Below, in pieces: positions 42,863 to 51,694 of a DNA stretch of 64,000 nucleotides. Position 1 is the stretch's first letter; the number at the start of each line of letters is the position of its first letter. Origin of the DNA: CAZBMJ01 sp964493205 (GTDB lineage: Bacteria > Myxococcota > UBA727 > JABDBI01); NCBI GenBank assembly GCA_964493205.1, contig CAZBMJ010000008.1, positions 6,343 to 70,342 of the forward strand, read 5' to 3'. Made by a program: the position numbers and the translations under genes. Under the pieces are notes generated by a model. That model did no database searches. It worked only from the letters and a program-made list of their open reading frames with translations, and was not told the origin of the DNA.

Positions 42863-44427
42863 TATATTTCCTTCTCTTCCTCAGACTTTTGCTCAAGTAA
42901 TAATTTTTTAATTTTCCAAGCAGGAACGCCAGAACTTGCTTTTCTGTCGTGGGGCTTAACTATAACAATGCTTTTTTCGCCATTATTTTCTAATTTAATA
43001 TGGGAACCTTTTTGACTAGATTTTTGTTTTTTATCTTTAGATTTCCACCATAAATTTACACATTTTTTAAGCATCTTACAGCCAATAGATTTTTTATCGC
43101 CTAAAACATTCTCAAGTATATTTTTATAATCTTTTGGCTCTTTCACAAAATTTTGTAAGTATATTTTATTTAAATTATTATCTACTTTTTTTTCTTTTTT
43201 AATAACTTTATTTATGTATTCTATTTCTTTTATTCTTAACTCTTTAGGGTAAAATGGTAAAATTTTTTCATCAATTATTTTATAATCAGACTCTACACTT
43301 GCTATCCAATTTATAATTTCAATAAATAACTCAAAAGTAAGTAATCCATGCTTTTTTAACTTATTAATTAAGTCCTCTAAAACATCAATATTTTCAAAAT
43401 TAACAAATAATATATCAGTAGAAAATTTATTATAATAAGTATTCTTAACACGCTTATTTGATTCAATAATTACTGGATTTAAAACATCATTATTACTTAA
43501 AATTGACCAATCTTTATTGCTAGGAAAAGAGCTATTTGTATGATAAATAAAAAATCTCATACTTTTCTCAAAAAAAGCGAACAAAATACCATTTTCTGCA
43601 GTCTTTTGATCAATATAAATCTTTGAAAAGTTATTCTTATAACACTTATACCAAAAAAAATTACTATCAGAAAAACTGGCAATTAAAACAAAAAATTTAT
43701 TATCATATTCATTTTTTTCTAATATTAAATGAGTTATATTTTTATTATTTTTTTTTAATTTATAAATAATATTTCTGTCATCAATTATTTTTTCAGATAA
43801 ATTTATTACTAAATAATAATAAATATCTGAAAAATCAAAAGATTTACTATCATTAATTAACTCTAAAACATCAACTATTTCCTTAATATAATTATCAAAC
43901 TTAGAAAATATTTCATCAATTTTACGAGCACACTCAAGCATATGATTATCTTTTTTATGAATATCTAATAAGCCATCACTCAGCAATTTTTTAATTTCTT
44001 TATAAAATTTAATTTTATAAAATTCTTGTTTAATTAATATTTGTGAATAAATATAGGAACTACAAGCTTCAGCGATAATAATGCCTTGCGTTAGAATATT
44101 GCTATTGACTATATGTAATCCATTTTTTTTGTATTTTTTTTGTAAAAATTTTGTAAGACAAGTATTTACTACTTTTATGGATTTAAAAAAACTTAAAAAT
44201 ATATCGTTTATAATATCGCATGGTGGGTAGTCTGCTTGTGAGTTTTTTTCCCTAAAATACTCTTTTTTGATAACAGCTAACGATTCTTCTAATTCGCTAT
44301 TGTATTGAGTAATAGAAGATATTTTTTCTTTTAATTCTTTAAAATAGTTATTATTACTTTGAGCTGAAAAAACATCATATCCAAAGAATAGAAAAAACAA
44401 AAAACCAAAATTTTTTACAAGCGCCAT
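42862..44427 (-). CDS. Exported Lys-rich protein, unknown
   Basis: 521 residues. Signal peptide at 1-21 (FGFLFFLFFGYDVFSA). Very rich in Lys, Asn, Ile and Phe. Largely helical, with possible coiled coil at about 30-70. The C-terminal 70 residues are strongly basic (WWKSKDKKQKSSQKGS), perhaps binding nucleic acid or acidic membranes. No family recognised. Operon with the following exported gene; 17 bases after glmS. Confidence 0.6.
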   Translation of the reverse strand: MALVKNFGFLFFLFFGYDVFSAQSNNNYFKELKEKISSITQYNSELEESLAVIKKEYFREKNSQADYPPCDIINDIFLSFFKSIKVVNTCLTKFLQKKYKKNGLHIVNSNILTQGIIIAEACSSYIYSQILIKQEFYKIKFYKEIKKLLSDGLLDIHKKDNHMLECARKIDEIFSKFDNYIKEIVDVLELINDSKSFDFSDIYYYLVINLSEKIIDDRNIIYKLKKNNKNITHLILEKNEYDNKFFVLIASFSDSNFFWYKCYKNNFSKIYIDQKTAENGILFAFFEKSMRFFIYHTNSSFPSNKDWSILSNNDVLNPVIIESNKRVKNTYYNKFSTDILFVNFENIDVLEDLINKLKKHGLLTFELFIEIINWIASVESDYKIIDEKILPFYPKELRIKEIEYINKVIKKEKKVDNNLNKIYLQNFVKEPKDYKNILENVLGDKKSIGCKMLKKCVNLWWKSKDKKQKSSQKGSHIKLENNGEKSIVIVKPHDRKASSGVPAWKIKKLLLEQKSEEEKEI

Positions 44428-44444
44428 ATAACCATCAAAATTAT

Positions 44445-46280
44445 TTATTCGACGGTGACGCTCTTAGCTAAATTTCTTGGTTTGTCAACATCTAAACCTT
44501 TTAAATCTGACAAATGATAAGCAAGAAGTTGCAGAGGAATAGTAGCTATAATTGGCTGTAAAAAATTTTCTGTATTTACTAACTCAATAAAATAATCAGC
44601 TTCTCTATAAATATCTTTATTATGATTAGTAGCCACTGCAATTATTTTTGCACCTCGTGCTTTAACTTCACATAAATTACTCATGGTTTTAACACTGAGT
44701 TCATCGTTATTAAAGATAACTACTACTGCCATATCTTTATCAATAGTAGCAATAGGTCCATGTTTAAGCTCACCAGCAGGATAGCCTTGTGCAGCAATGT
44801 AAGAAAGCTCTTTCATTTTTAAAGCCCCTTCTAAAGCTATTGGGTAAAGATTACCCCGAGCAATATACAACATGCTAGATTGACTCTTAAGCTTGTCAGC
44901 TACACTTCTTATTTGTTCATCCTGACTTAAAATATTTTGCACTTGTGCAGGCAAGCCTTTTAAACCCTCAATATAAAATTCTTCTTGGGATTTACTAATT
45001 AATGACTTCTTAGCAGCCAACGCAATACTTAAAATTTTAAGAGCAACTACTTGCGAAACAAAAGCTTTAGTAGAAGCTACAGAAACTTCTATGCCAGCAT
45101 TTAAAAATATATTACCCAAACTTTGTTTACAAAACCTGGCTATGGCTGAGGATGCAATATTGGTTATAGCTAAATATTTTGCGCCTTTACTCGCTCCCTC
45201 TTCTAAAGCAGCCAAAGTATCTGCAGTTTCTCCAGATTGAGAAATAACAATTAAAAGAGTATTTTTATGAGTTAAATTATGGCCATAACGATATTCGCTA
45301 GCAAAATCAACTTGAGTAGGAATATTTAGTAAACTTTCCATAAAATCTTTAGCTATTAAGCCTGCGATATAAGAAGATCCGCAAGCAACTATTTGAATGT
45401 TAGTGAAATTATCAGCTTTATCTAAGTTTATTTCTGCAGGATTCAAATAAACTTTATTATCAATAATTTTCTCATCTAAAAGCCTTTTAATAGCTAGTGG
45501 TTGCTCAAAAATTTCTTTGTGCATGTAATGTTTATGTCCTAATAAAGACATACTTGACTTATTTACAGATGTTTTTTCTAATCTAATATCAGTAGTTACA
45601 CCATTTAGTGAACAGACTTTTAATTGTTCCAATGAAACATACCCAAATTGACCGTCTATTAGGCTATAAACTTCTACAGAAAAATCCATTAGTGCTAGCT
45701 CATCTGAGGCCAAATAAACTCCTTGGCTATCTTTTGCTATAATCAAAGGGCACTTATTTTTAGCGAAAAATATTTTATCAGGACATTCCTCAATGCTTAT
45801 ACCCAAAGCATAAGCCCCAGTAAGCAAATTACAAAGTTCTTTAATAGCTGGCAAAGGATCCGTCTTTAGCAACAAATCATCAAGCAAATGAGCAATCACT
45901 TCAGTATCAGTATCAGAAGTAAAACTATGGCCCAAACTTACAAGATTTCTCTTAAGTGTTTGATAATTCTCGATAATTCCATTATGAACTACACTTACTT
46001 TATTATATTTTAGTGGATGAGCATTTTCTATTGAGGGTTTACCGTGAGTTGCCCACCGAGTATGCCCAATACCTGAATTTGATTGGATATTAAGAGTATG
46101 TAAATGATTAGAAAGTTCATTAATAGAACCTAGTTTCTTTTCAATAATCAATTTTTGGCTTTGCTTACAAAATAACGCAACCCCTGATGAGTCATAGCCT
46201 CGATATTCTAAGTGTTTTAAAGCGTTTAAAATAACCTCAGAAGCATTTTTTTGCCCAACATATCCTATTATCCCACACAT
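44445..46280 (-). CDS. glmS: Glucosamine-6-phosphate synthase (isomerizing)
   Basis: 611 residues. Makes glucosamine 6-phosphate from fructose 6-phosphate and glutamine. The N-terminal nucleophile Cys2 is exposed in MCGIIGYVG. Glutaminase motif HLEYRGYDSSG follows. Two SIS domains hold the sugar phosphate (VACGSSYIAG, VISQSGETADTLAAL). The C-terminus DKPRNLAKSVTVE carries the active-site Lys. Feeds peptidoglycan and lipopolysaccharide. Confidence 0.98.
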   Translation of the reverse strand: MCGIIGYVGQKNASEVILNALKHLEYRGYDSSGVALFCKQSQKLIIEKKLGSINELSNHLHTLNIQSNSGIGHTRWATHGKPSIENAHPLKYNKVSVVHNGIIENYQTLKRNLVSLGHSFTSDTDTEVIAHLLDDLLLKTDPLPAIKELCNLLTGAYALGISIEECPDKIFFAKNKCPLIIAKDSQGVYLASDELALMDFSVEVYSLIDGQFGYVSLEQLKVCSLNGVTTDIRLEKTSVNKSSMSLLGHKHYMHKEIFEQPLAIKRLLDEKIIDNKVYLNPAEINLDKADNFTNIQIVACGSSYIAGLIAKDFMESLLNIPTQVDFASEYRYGHNLTHKNTLLIVISQSGETADTLAALEEGASKGAKYLAITNIASSAIARFCKQSLGNIFLNAGIEVSVASTKAFVSQVVALKILSIALAAKKSLISKSQEEFYIEGLKGLPAQVQNILSQDEQIRSVADKLKSQSSMLYIARGNLYPIALEGALKMKELSYIAAQGYPAGELKHGPIATIDKDMAVVVIFNNDELSVKTMSNLCEVKARGAKIIAVATNHNKDIYREADYFIELVNTENFLQPIIATIPLQLLAYHLSDLKGLDVDKPRNLAKSVTVE

Positions 46281-46370
46281 TTTGCTGCTTGCTCCACTAA
46301 ATATTCAAAATTTTAATAGCATATTAACTAAATAACGCTATTGATTTATTGAGCAACAATCAATTAAAAC

Positions 46371-47145
46371 GAATTGGAAAACATAATTAGCAACCCATCA
46401 AACATGATTAATACTATTGCTAATAATTTATTAGATAAATATATAGCTAATTAAGATATTAAAAATAACTTTAAAATATATTTAGCTTTAGAAGAAATTT
46501 TAGCAGAAAAGAAGTATGAATTTTATAATTATAATGTTATATTTGAGATAAATACTAGTATTGCTGGATATCTTGATTTTTTGTATAAAGATAAAAAATG
46601 TAATAAATATAACTGCAGGAAAAAAAGAGGGGACTGAAGTAGGGTTTAGTCAAATTCGAGAAACATTACAAATAAATAATGCCGCTTTTGAAATAATATC
46701 CAAAATTAATGAGGGTACGAAAATTATATTAAATTTTATGAAACGTAAAAAACTATCTTTAATGATAGAAATAATAGAAATTAAAGAAGATTATACTATA
46801 ATAATTCTCGATGATGATACCTATATTCATCAAGCGTGGAAAACGCGCTTTAAAGAAAAATATCCTAATATTCCTCTAAAATGTTTTGAATTTGCTAACG
46901 AGGCTATTGATTATATAAAAAATTTGTCAACTGAAGAAAAAGAAAAAACTTTATTTTTAGTGGATTACGAGCTTTCATATCAACCTATAAACGGGTTAGA
47001 AGTGGCACAACAAGTTAGTCTACCTCGCTCTGTCTTAGTGACTAATCATATTTGCAACAGAGAAATAGAAAGTAAATTATGTGAGCTAGGCATGCAAATG
47101 CTACAAAAATTGTATATCCCAACTATTCCCATTAGTATTATATAA
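46371..47145 (+). pseudogene. Decayed hybrid histidine kinase with receiver domain
   Basis: From 46371 one frame reads NIISNPSNMINTIANNLL, hits TAA at 46452, then continues as LALEEILAEKKYEF, the helix-and-linker style of sensor kinases. Around 46600-46630 the frame shifts. The new frame (open to 47145) starts with TAGKKEGTEVGFSQIRETL, which is the G2 box and last helix of a HATPase domain, so most of the ATPase is deleted. From about 46790 a receiver domain is intact: acidic pair in IIILDDD, phospho-acceptor in LFLVDYEL, Lys in MLQKL. A short protein of up to 194 residues might still be made from TTG 46561, but kinase activity is lost. Confidence 0.7.
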
Positions 47146-47234
47146 AATTTTAATATTACCATTAAAAAGATCACACGAAAAAATACGAAATATTGCCTAA
47201 AAATTATGTGTTTATTTTCTGTTTTGGAGGAAAT

Positions 47235-47840
47235 ATGAAATTATTGCATGTTGGTGTCATTGGTATATTTTTAATGATTAGTTATTCTGTTTTAGCAACT
47301 CATACCTTTGTCGACGAAAGAACTGGTCATGTATTGGCTATTAAACCTGCGACAGAAGAAGATCTAAAATGGGCTCAAGAATTTTGTATAGAATTTTTTA
47401 AACCTATTTATAAAAATATTACTTTAGATGATGACCAGCTTGCACACGGCTCTTATGAAGCATTTGTAGAAAACAATTTTAACAATCATTACAGAAATAT
47501 ATTTATTTTAAATAAATATAAATTTTTTGTTGTGGAAGATTGTAATAATAAAAAAAATATTGGCTACACTATTGTTTCTGTAGATAAAGATAAAATCTAT
47601 AGTATCGAAACACAAGCTTTAATTGAAAATTATTCAATACAAAGCTTGATGAGTGGACTATCAAATTTTATAAATAATGAAATAGAGCCAAAAGCAAGTT
47701 GTTTTATATCTGCAGTTCGAAAAAAAATGCGACCATTTATTGAATTATTAAAGACTTGTGATTTTGAAGAAATTGAAAGTTCTTGGTTACATTCAAGTAT
47801 GTCAACCCAGTATTATCAAGCACTTATTCGCAAATTGTAA
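47235..47840 (+). CDS. Exported GNAT-like protein
   Basis: 201 residues from ATG 47235, with GGAGG at 47226-47230; a longer frame from 47193 lacks a site. Signal peptide at 1-20 (VIGIFLMISYSVLA). The mature part begins with a GNAT-like first strand and helix, LAIKPATEEDLKWAQEF, then FFVVEDCNNKKNIGYTIVSV (strand pair) and a C-terminal KTCDFEEIESSWLHSS, compare the GF-x-x region of acetyltransferases. The CoA pyrophosphate loop is not evident. GNAT enzymes need cytoplasmic acetyl-CoA, so an exported one would act in a host or have lost catalysis. Confidence 0.6.
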   Translation: MKLLHVGVIGIFLMISYSVLATHTFVDERTGHVLAIKPATEEDLKWAQEFCIEFFKPIYKNITLDDDQLAHGSYEAFVENNFNNHYRNIFILNKYKFFVVEDCNNKKNIGYTIVSVDKDKIYSIETQALIENYSIQSLMSGLSNFINNEIEPKASCFISAVRKKMRPFIELLKTCDFEEIESSWLHSSMSTQYYQALIRKL

Positions 47841-47851
47841 TTCTTTCATAT

Positions 47852-48838
47852 CTAAACTCTATACAATGCTGCACCCCAAACAAAACCTGCTCCTATGGCA
47901 AGCATGAGTAAAAGATCTTTTGGTTTTAAAAGATCTTTTTTATTAGCTTGATCGTAAGCAAGCATTAAAGAAGCAGCTGAAGTATTTGCGCATTCATCTA
48001 GGTTTACTAAAAATTTTTCCATCGGTACATCAACATATTTTGCAATAGCTTCTATTATGCGTAAATTTGCTTGATGAGGTACCACAAAAGTTACATCTTC
48101 TTTAGTAAGATTATTTTTGGTTAAAATACTTTGTATACTGTCACATATGGATCTAACAGCAAATTTAAAAGTCTCTCGACCATTCATCACTAATTTATCT
48201 TCAAAATTTCTAAGGCCCTCTTCATCTAATTTATTAAGGGATCCACCTTTAGGGGCATAAATACATTTATGTTGCCTCCCATCAGCGTATAACTTAAAAT
48301 CAATGAAGCCACTCTTATTATCATCTGATTTACTTAAAACACAGGCAGAAGCTGCATCTCCAAATAAAATAGCAGTATTACGATCTTGCCAATTAACTAC
48401 TGAAGACATTACTTCTGCACCAATAAATAAGACATTTTTATACTGATTAGAAACTATAAAGTTATGAGCAATATTTAAGCCATAAATAGATCCTGCGCAT
48501 GCTGCAGAAATGTCAAAAGCAGCGGCACCAAAAGCACCTAGTTGTTCTTGTACTAAACATGCTAGAGAAGGAAGTTTATAATCAGCACTTATGGTAGCCA
48601 CTACTATTAAATCAATATCTTCTGGCTGTAAATTAGCTTGCAATAAAGCTTGTTTAGCTGCTTGTGTGGCCATAAAAGAACAGGTTTCTCCAATTTCTAA
48701 ATCAGCAATATGGCGATTTTTAATACCAGTTCTGGAAGAGATCCATTCATCATTAGTGTCTAAAAATTGCGAAAGGTCATCGTTAGTTACAATTTTTTTA
48801 GGTAAATAGGACCCTGTTCCAATAATTTTACTTGTCAT
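47852..48838 (-). CDS. fabH: 3-oxoacyl-ACP synthase III
   Basis: 328 residues. Starts fatty acid synthesis by condensing acetyl-CoA with malonyl-ACP. Catalytic Cys in AACAGSIYG near residue 112, His in VPHQANLRI, Asn in ANTSAAS. N-terminal GTGSYLPKKIVTN and TGIKNRHIA are typical. It stands alone rather than with plsX and fabD. Confidence 0.97.
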   Translation of the reverse strand: MTSKIIGTGSYLPKKIVTNDDLSQFLDTNDEWISSRTGIKNRHIADLEIGETCSFMATQAAKQALLQANLQPEDIDLIVVATISADYKLPSLACLVQEQLGAFGAAAFDISAACAGSIYGLNIAHNFIVSNQYKNVLFIGAEVMSSVVNWQDRNTAILFGDAASACVLSKSDDNKSGFIDFKLYADGRQHKCIYAPKGGSLNKLDEEGLRNFEDKLVMNGRETFKFAVRSICDSIQSILTKNNLTKEDVTFVVPHQANLRIIEAIAKYVDVPMEKFLVNLDECANTSAASLMLAYDQANKKDLLKPKDLLLMLAIGAGFVWGAALYRV

Positions 48839-48910
48839 AGCATGCCTTAAAATATTTCATAAGCATTTTTTAAATACAGCTTTTAGAAAAATATTAAAGG
48901 CATATGGATT

Positions 48911-49288
48911 TTATTCTTTATTTAACGCTATGCTAACGTCACTTTGATCAAGTTCATACCAATTTCCCGTTACAGCATCTATAACAATAGGCCAAGTTCC
49001 CGCTAAAACATTTAAAATAATCCATTTGGCACCAATTTTATTATCAATATTGTAATACGCTGTGGAAAAACCTGCTTTTTCCACTTTAATTTCATGGTTT
49101 TTATTAGCTGACAGCTTAATCTCTATGGGAGTAACTCCCCTATAAGTGCCATTTACATAAATTTTTGCATTATTAGGAGTGGAAGAAAAGCTCACATAAT
49201 CTGCATCTGTATTTTTAAATAGTGTTGCGCACCCACCAAAAATGCTTGATAGAAGTAAAAAATGTAGAAACCATAAAGTATTTCGCAT
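48911..49288 (-). CDS. PEGA-domain lipoprotein
   Basis: 125 residues. Lipobox GGCA at residue 20. Residues 32-75 form a PEGA domain: SSTPNNAKIYVNGTYRGVTP then IEIKLSANKNHEIKVEKAGF, a surface beta module found in S-layer and lipoproteins. The tail contains a hydrophobic stretch (WIILNVLAGTWPIVIDAVTG) frequent in bacterial PEGA lipoproteins. Lies directly after the 49.3-56.5 kb operon in transcription order and could be its last gene. Confidence 0.8.
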   Translation of the reverse strand: MRNTLWFLHFLLLSSIFGGCATLFKNTDADYVSFSSTPNNAKIYVNGTYRGVTPIEIKLSANKNHEIKVEKAGFSTAYYNIDNKIGAKWIILNVLAGTWPIVIDAVTGNWYELDQSDVSIALNKE

Positions 49289-49320
49289 AGCTTAAGTCCT
49301 GCTTTTAGTAGGGTAATACT

Positions 49321-50673
49321 TTATTTGTTGGTATGGCTATTTAATTCGTTTATAGCTTTTTCAATAGACGCCAAAGCTTTCTTTAGCTCATCGCTCGTTA
49401 TGTTCAATGGTGGTGCTAATAAAAGAGTGGAAAATCTTACTAAAGCGCTTATATCATACTTTTTTAAAGCATTTTGTAAAAATATAGCCGGCTGCATTTC
49501 TTGTGGATTTGCCCTGTATGGCACCAAAGGCTCATCATCAGTTTTGGACTTTCTAAAATCTATGGCTGCCAATAATCCAATACAGCGAGTTTCTGCAATA
49601 ATGTCATATTTTCTTGACCACATACTAAACTCTTCTTTAATTTGAGCTTCTCTTTGAAAAACATTTTCTTCTATTTTATCTTCTTCATAAAAATGTAGAG
49701 CAGCCAAGGACGCAGCACATGATAAATAAGGTGCATATTGAGTAAGACCACACCATAAGGTCTCATCATCAAAAAACTTTGCTATTTTATCGCTTACTAA
49801 TAAAGCACCTAAAGGCGCATAGCCAGCTGTTAAACCTTTTGACAAACTCATCATATCTGGGGCTACATTATAACGATCCACGGCAAAGCACTTACCTGTT
49901 CGATAAAATCCTGAAAAAACTTCATCGTCGATCAATAAAATATTATTTTTATCACAAAGATTTCGTATACGTGGCCAATAATCATTATCTGGTATAAAAG
50001 CACCATTGGCTCCTGTTATGCCTTCAAGCATAATAGCAGCAATAGTTTGTGGCCCTTCTATTTCAATTATTTCTTGCAAAAGCCTTACTGTATCTATTTT
50101 TTGTCCACTGCCTCTCTCATAAGGATCAGGAAATCTTACTATGCCAGTAATAGCATTATCAAAGGGAATTCTGCGATAATCGCCACTAAAGTTAATAGTA
50201 GCCAAGGTTGCGCCATGATAACTTCTGTAACGAGTAATAATTTTGTGTTTGCCAGTTACGGCACGAGCAATCTTTATAGCATTTTCGTTAGCCTCTGCAC
50301 CGCCCAAAGTAAAAAATACTTTGCTAAAATTCTTATTTTGTTCTTTATTAGCCAAAAATATTAATTTACTGGCCAACTCAAGCCTTTTTACACAAACAGC
50401 CTCTGATGCTAATACTTGTGTGTGAGGAGCAGCTTTAGTTAAAGCCTTGAGCATCCCTTCGTGTGCATGACCTAAATTTGCACAAAATGCTTGAGACTTC
50501 ATATCTATTAATTCTTGGCCATTGGGCAGTGTTACATAAACCCCTTTTTGTTTTATAAAAAACGGTGGCTGCATACTCTTTTGATTAGACCAAGGAATTA
50601 AAATAGCTTCTTTATAACGTTTTATTAGTTCTTCTGGGCTTAGTGATTCAAAGTCAACGTTACTTGAGGGCAT
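49321..50673 (-). CDS. Class III aminotransferase
   Basis: 450 residues. PLP-dependent omega-amino acid type. PLP Lys in SLSKGLTAG near residue 279; cofactor-ring Asp in LLIDDEVFSGFYRTG; GAEANENAIKIAR and YHGATLATI are typical. It overlaps the upstream acyltransferase gene by 34 bases, so the two are coupled. The genuine substrate is unknown. The operon also contains an aldehyde dehydrogenase/aminotransferase/GNAT composite, which suggests an amino-acid or diamine pathway. Confidence 0.88.
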   Translation of the reverse strand: MPSSNVDFESLSPEELIKRYKEAILIPWSNQKSMQPPFFIKQKGVYVTLPNGQELIDMKSQAFCANLGHAHEGMLKALTKAAPHTQVLASEAVCVKRLELASKLIFLANKEQNKNFSKVFFTLGGAEANENAIKIARAVTGKHKIITRYRSYHGATLATINFSGDYRRIPFDNAITGIVRFPDPYERGSGQKIDTVRLLQEIIEIEGPQTIAAIMLEGITGANGAFIPDNDYWPRIRNLCDKNNILLIDDEVFSGFYRTGKCFAVDRYNVAPDMMSLSKGLTAGYAPLGALLVSDKIAKFFDDETLWCGLTQYAPYLSCAASLAALHFYEEDKIEENVFQREAQIKEEFSMWSRKYDIIAETRCIGLLAAIDFRKSKTDDEPLVPYRANPQEMQPAIFLQNALKKYDISALVRFSTLLLAPPLNITSDELKKALASIEKAINELNSHTNK

Positions 50674-51686
50674 TTTAACAACTCCTTAGTGGCTATTCCT
50701 TGGCACGCAAGTATTTTAGCCCCAAGTATATCCATCACAATGGTGCCACACGTAGTGGTATTATGAGGAGTTTTTTCATTATAAGGCATAGATACTTGTG
50801 CTAGAGCCAAAAATATATCTTGTGTAGTATTTGCTTTATCTAAAGTTATATTTTGAGATAAATATTCATATCGCCACAAAGTATTTGATTCTTTTCTAAT
50901 ATAAGAATTTTTTTCTATTTCTTTGCATAAACAATGATTAGTATGGAAATAAAGTTTGTCTGCATTATCAGTAACAATACTTTTTTTAGTGCCACTGGTT
51001 TCAATACTAAAAAAGTTATTTTTATCCGCAATAGCGTAATGATGACCTGAACCCAAAGGGGCATTCATAACTTCATCTTTGGCAAGGATGGCATCTTTTT
51101 TGCGTAATGCTTTTCTTACCAAGGCTGGCCAAATAATCCCTATTTTGGCATCAGTGCTGTTTAAATTATTTATGCAAATAGCCACACCATGTCTGTTCAT
51201 GCCAGTCATTCCTAAACAGCCCATAATAGAAAAAACCACTGTTTTATTAATACTAAGCAAGCAAACATAAGGCAAAGCACTGCCATGAATATCCCACGTT
51301 TGACCTAAAATTTTATGAGGACTATAAATCAAAGAACAGCCAGAAGAAGATTCTTGTGTACTAAGTAAGTTAGCATGATGAGGATTAATATCTCGTAAGT
51401 CGGTATAATGATTAAGAACTATCAGCTTTTCCAAAGATACATTGCTTGCCTCTGAAATACCCCGCAATTCTAAAAACAAGTCCACATCAAAATCTTGCAA
51501 AATATTTATATGTTTAGCTGCTAGTTCTAAAACATCTTTAGGTTTTTTATATAACGAAACATTACACATGCGTTCCATACGAATTTCAGCAAGTTCTTTT
51601 ATTTGCGTTCTAAAAATTTCTCCATGTTGATGCCCTAAAAAAAGCGGATCGCTACCTTCTAACACTAATAATTTTAAAGAAGTCAT
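50640..51686 (-). CDS. C45-family acyltransferase/amidase (isopenicillin N acyltransferase-like)
   Basis: 348 residues. N-terminal-nucleophile hydrolase of the acyl-CoA:6-aminopenicillanate acyltransferase-like group. The nucleophile after autocleavage would be Cys in SSGCSLIYS, about residue 117; the conserved block LGQTWDIHG and MTGMNRHGVAICINNL follow. Family members cleave or form amide bonds on acylated amino acids, peptides or polyamines. It sits nine bases after the 1602-residue composite gene and overlaps the aminotransferase, so it is part of the same operon. Confidence 0.8.
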   Translation of the reverse strand: MTSLKLLVLEGSDPLFLGHQHGEIFRTQIKELAEIRMERMCNVSLYKKPKDVLELAAKHINILQDFDVDLFLELRGISEASNVSLEKLIVLNHYTDLRDINPHHANLLSTQESSSGCSLIYSPHKILGQTWDIHGSALPYVCLLSINKTVVFSIMGCLGMTGMNRHGVAICINNLNSTDAKIGIIWPALVRKALRKKDAILAKDEVMNAPLGSGHHYAIADKNNFFSIETSGTKKSIVTDNADKLYFHTNHCLCKEIEKNSYIRKESNTLWRYEYLSQNITLDKANTTQDIFLALAQVSMPYNEKTPHNTTTCGTIVMDILGAKILACQGIATKELLKCPQVTLTLNH

Positions 51687-51694
51687 ATTTTTTC

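Noticed and set aside
46281..46370. glmS ribozyme or riboswitch upstream of glmS
   Set aside because: No conserved core could be recognised in the short AT-rich leader.
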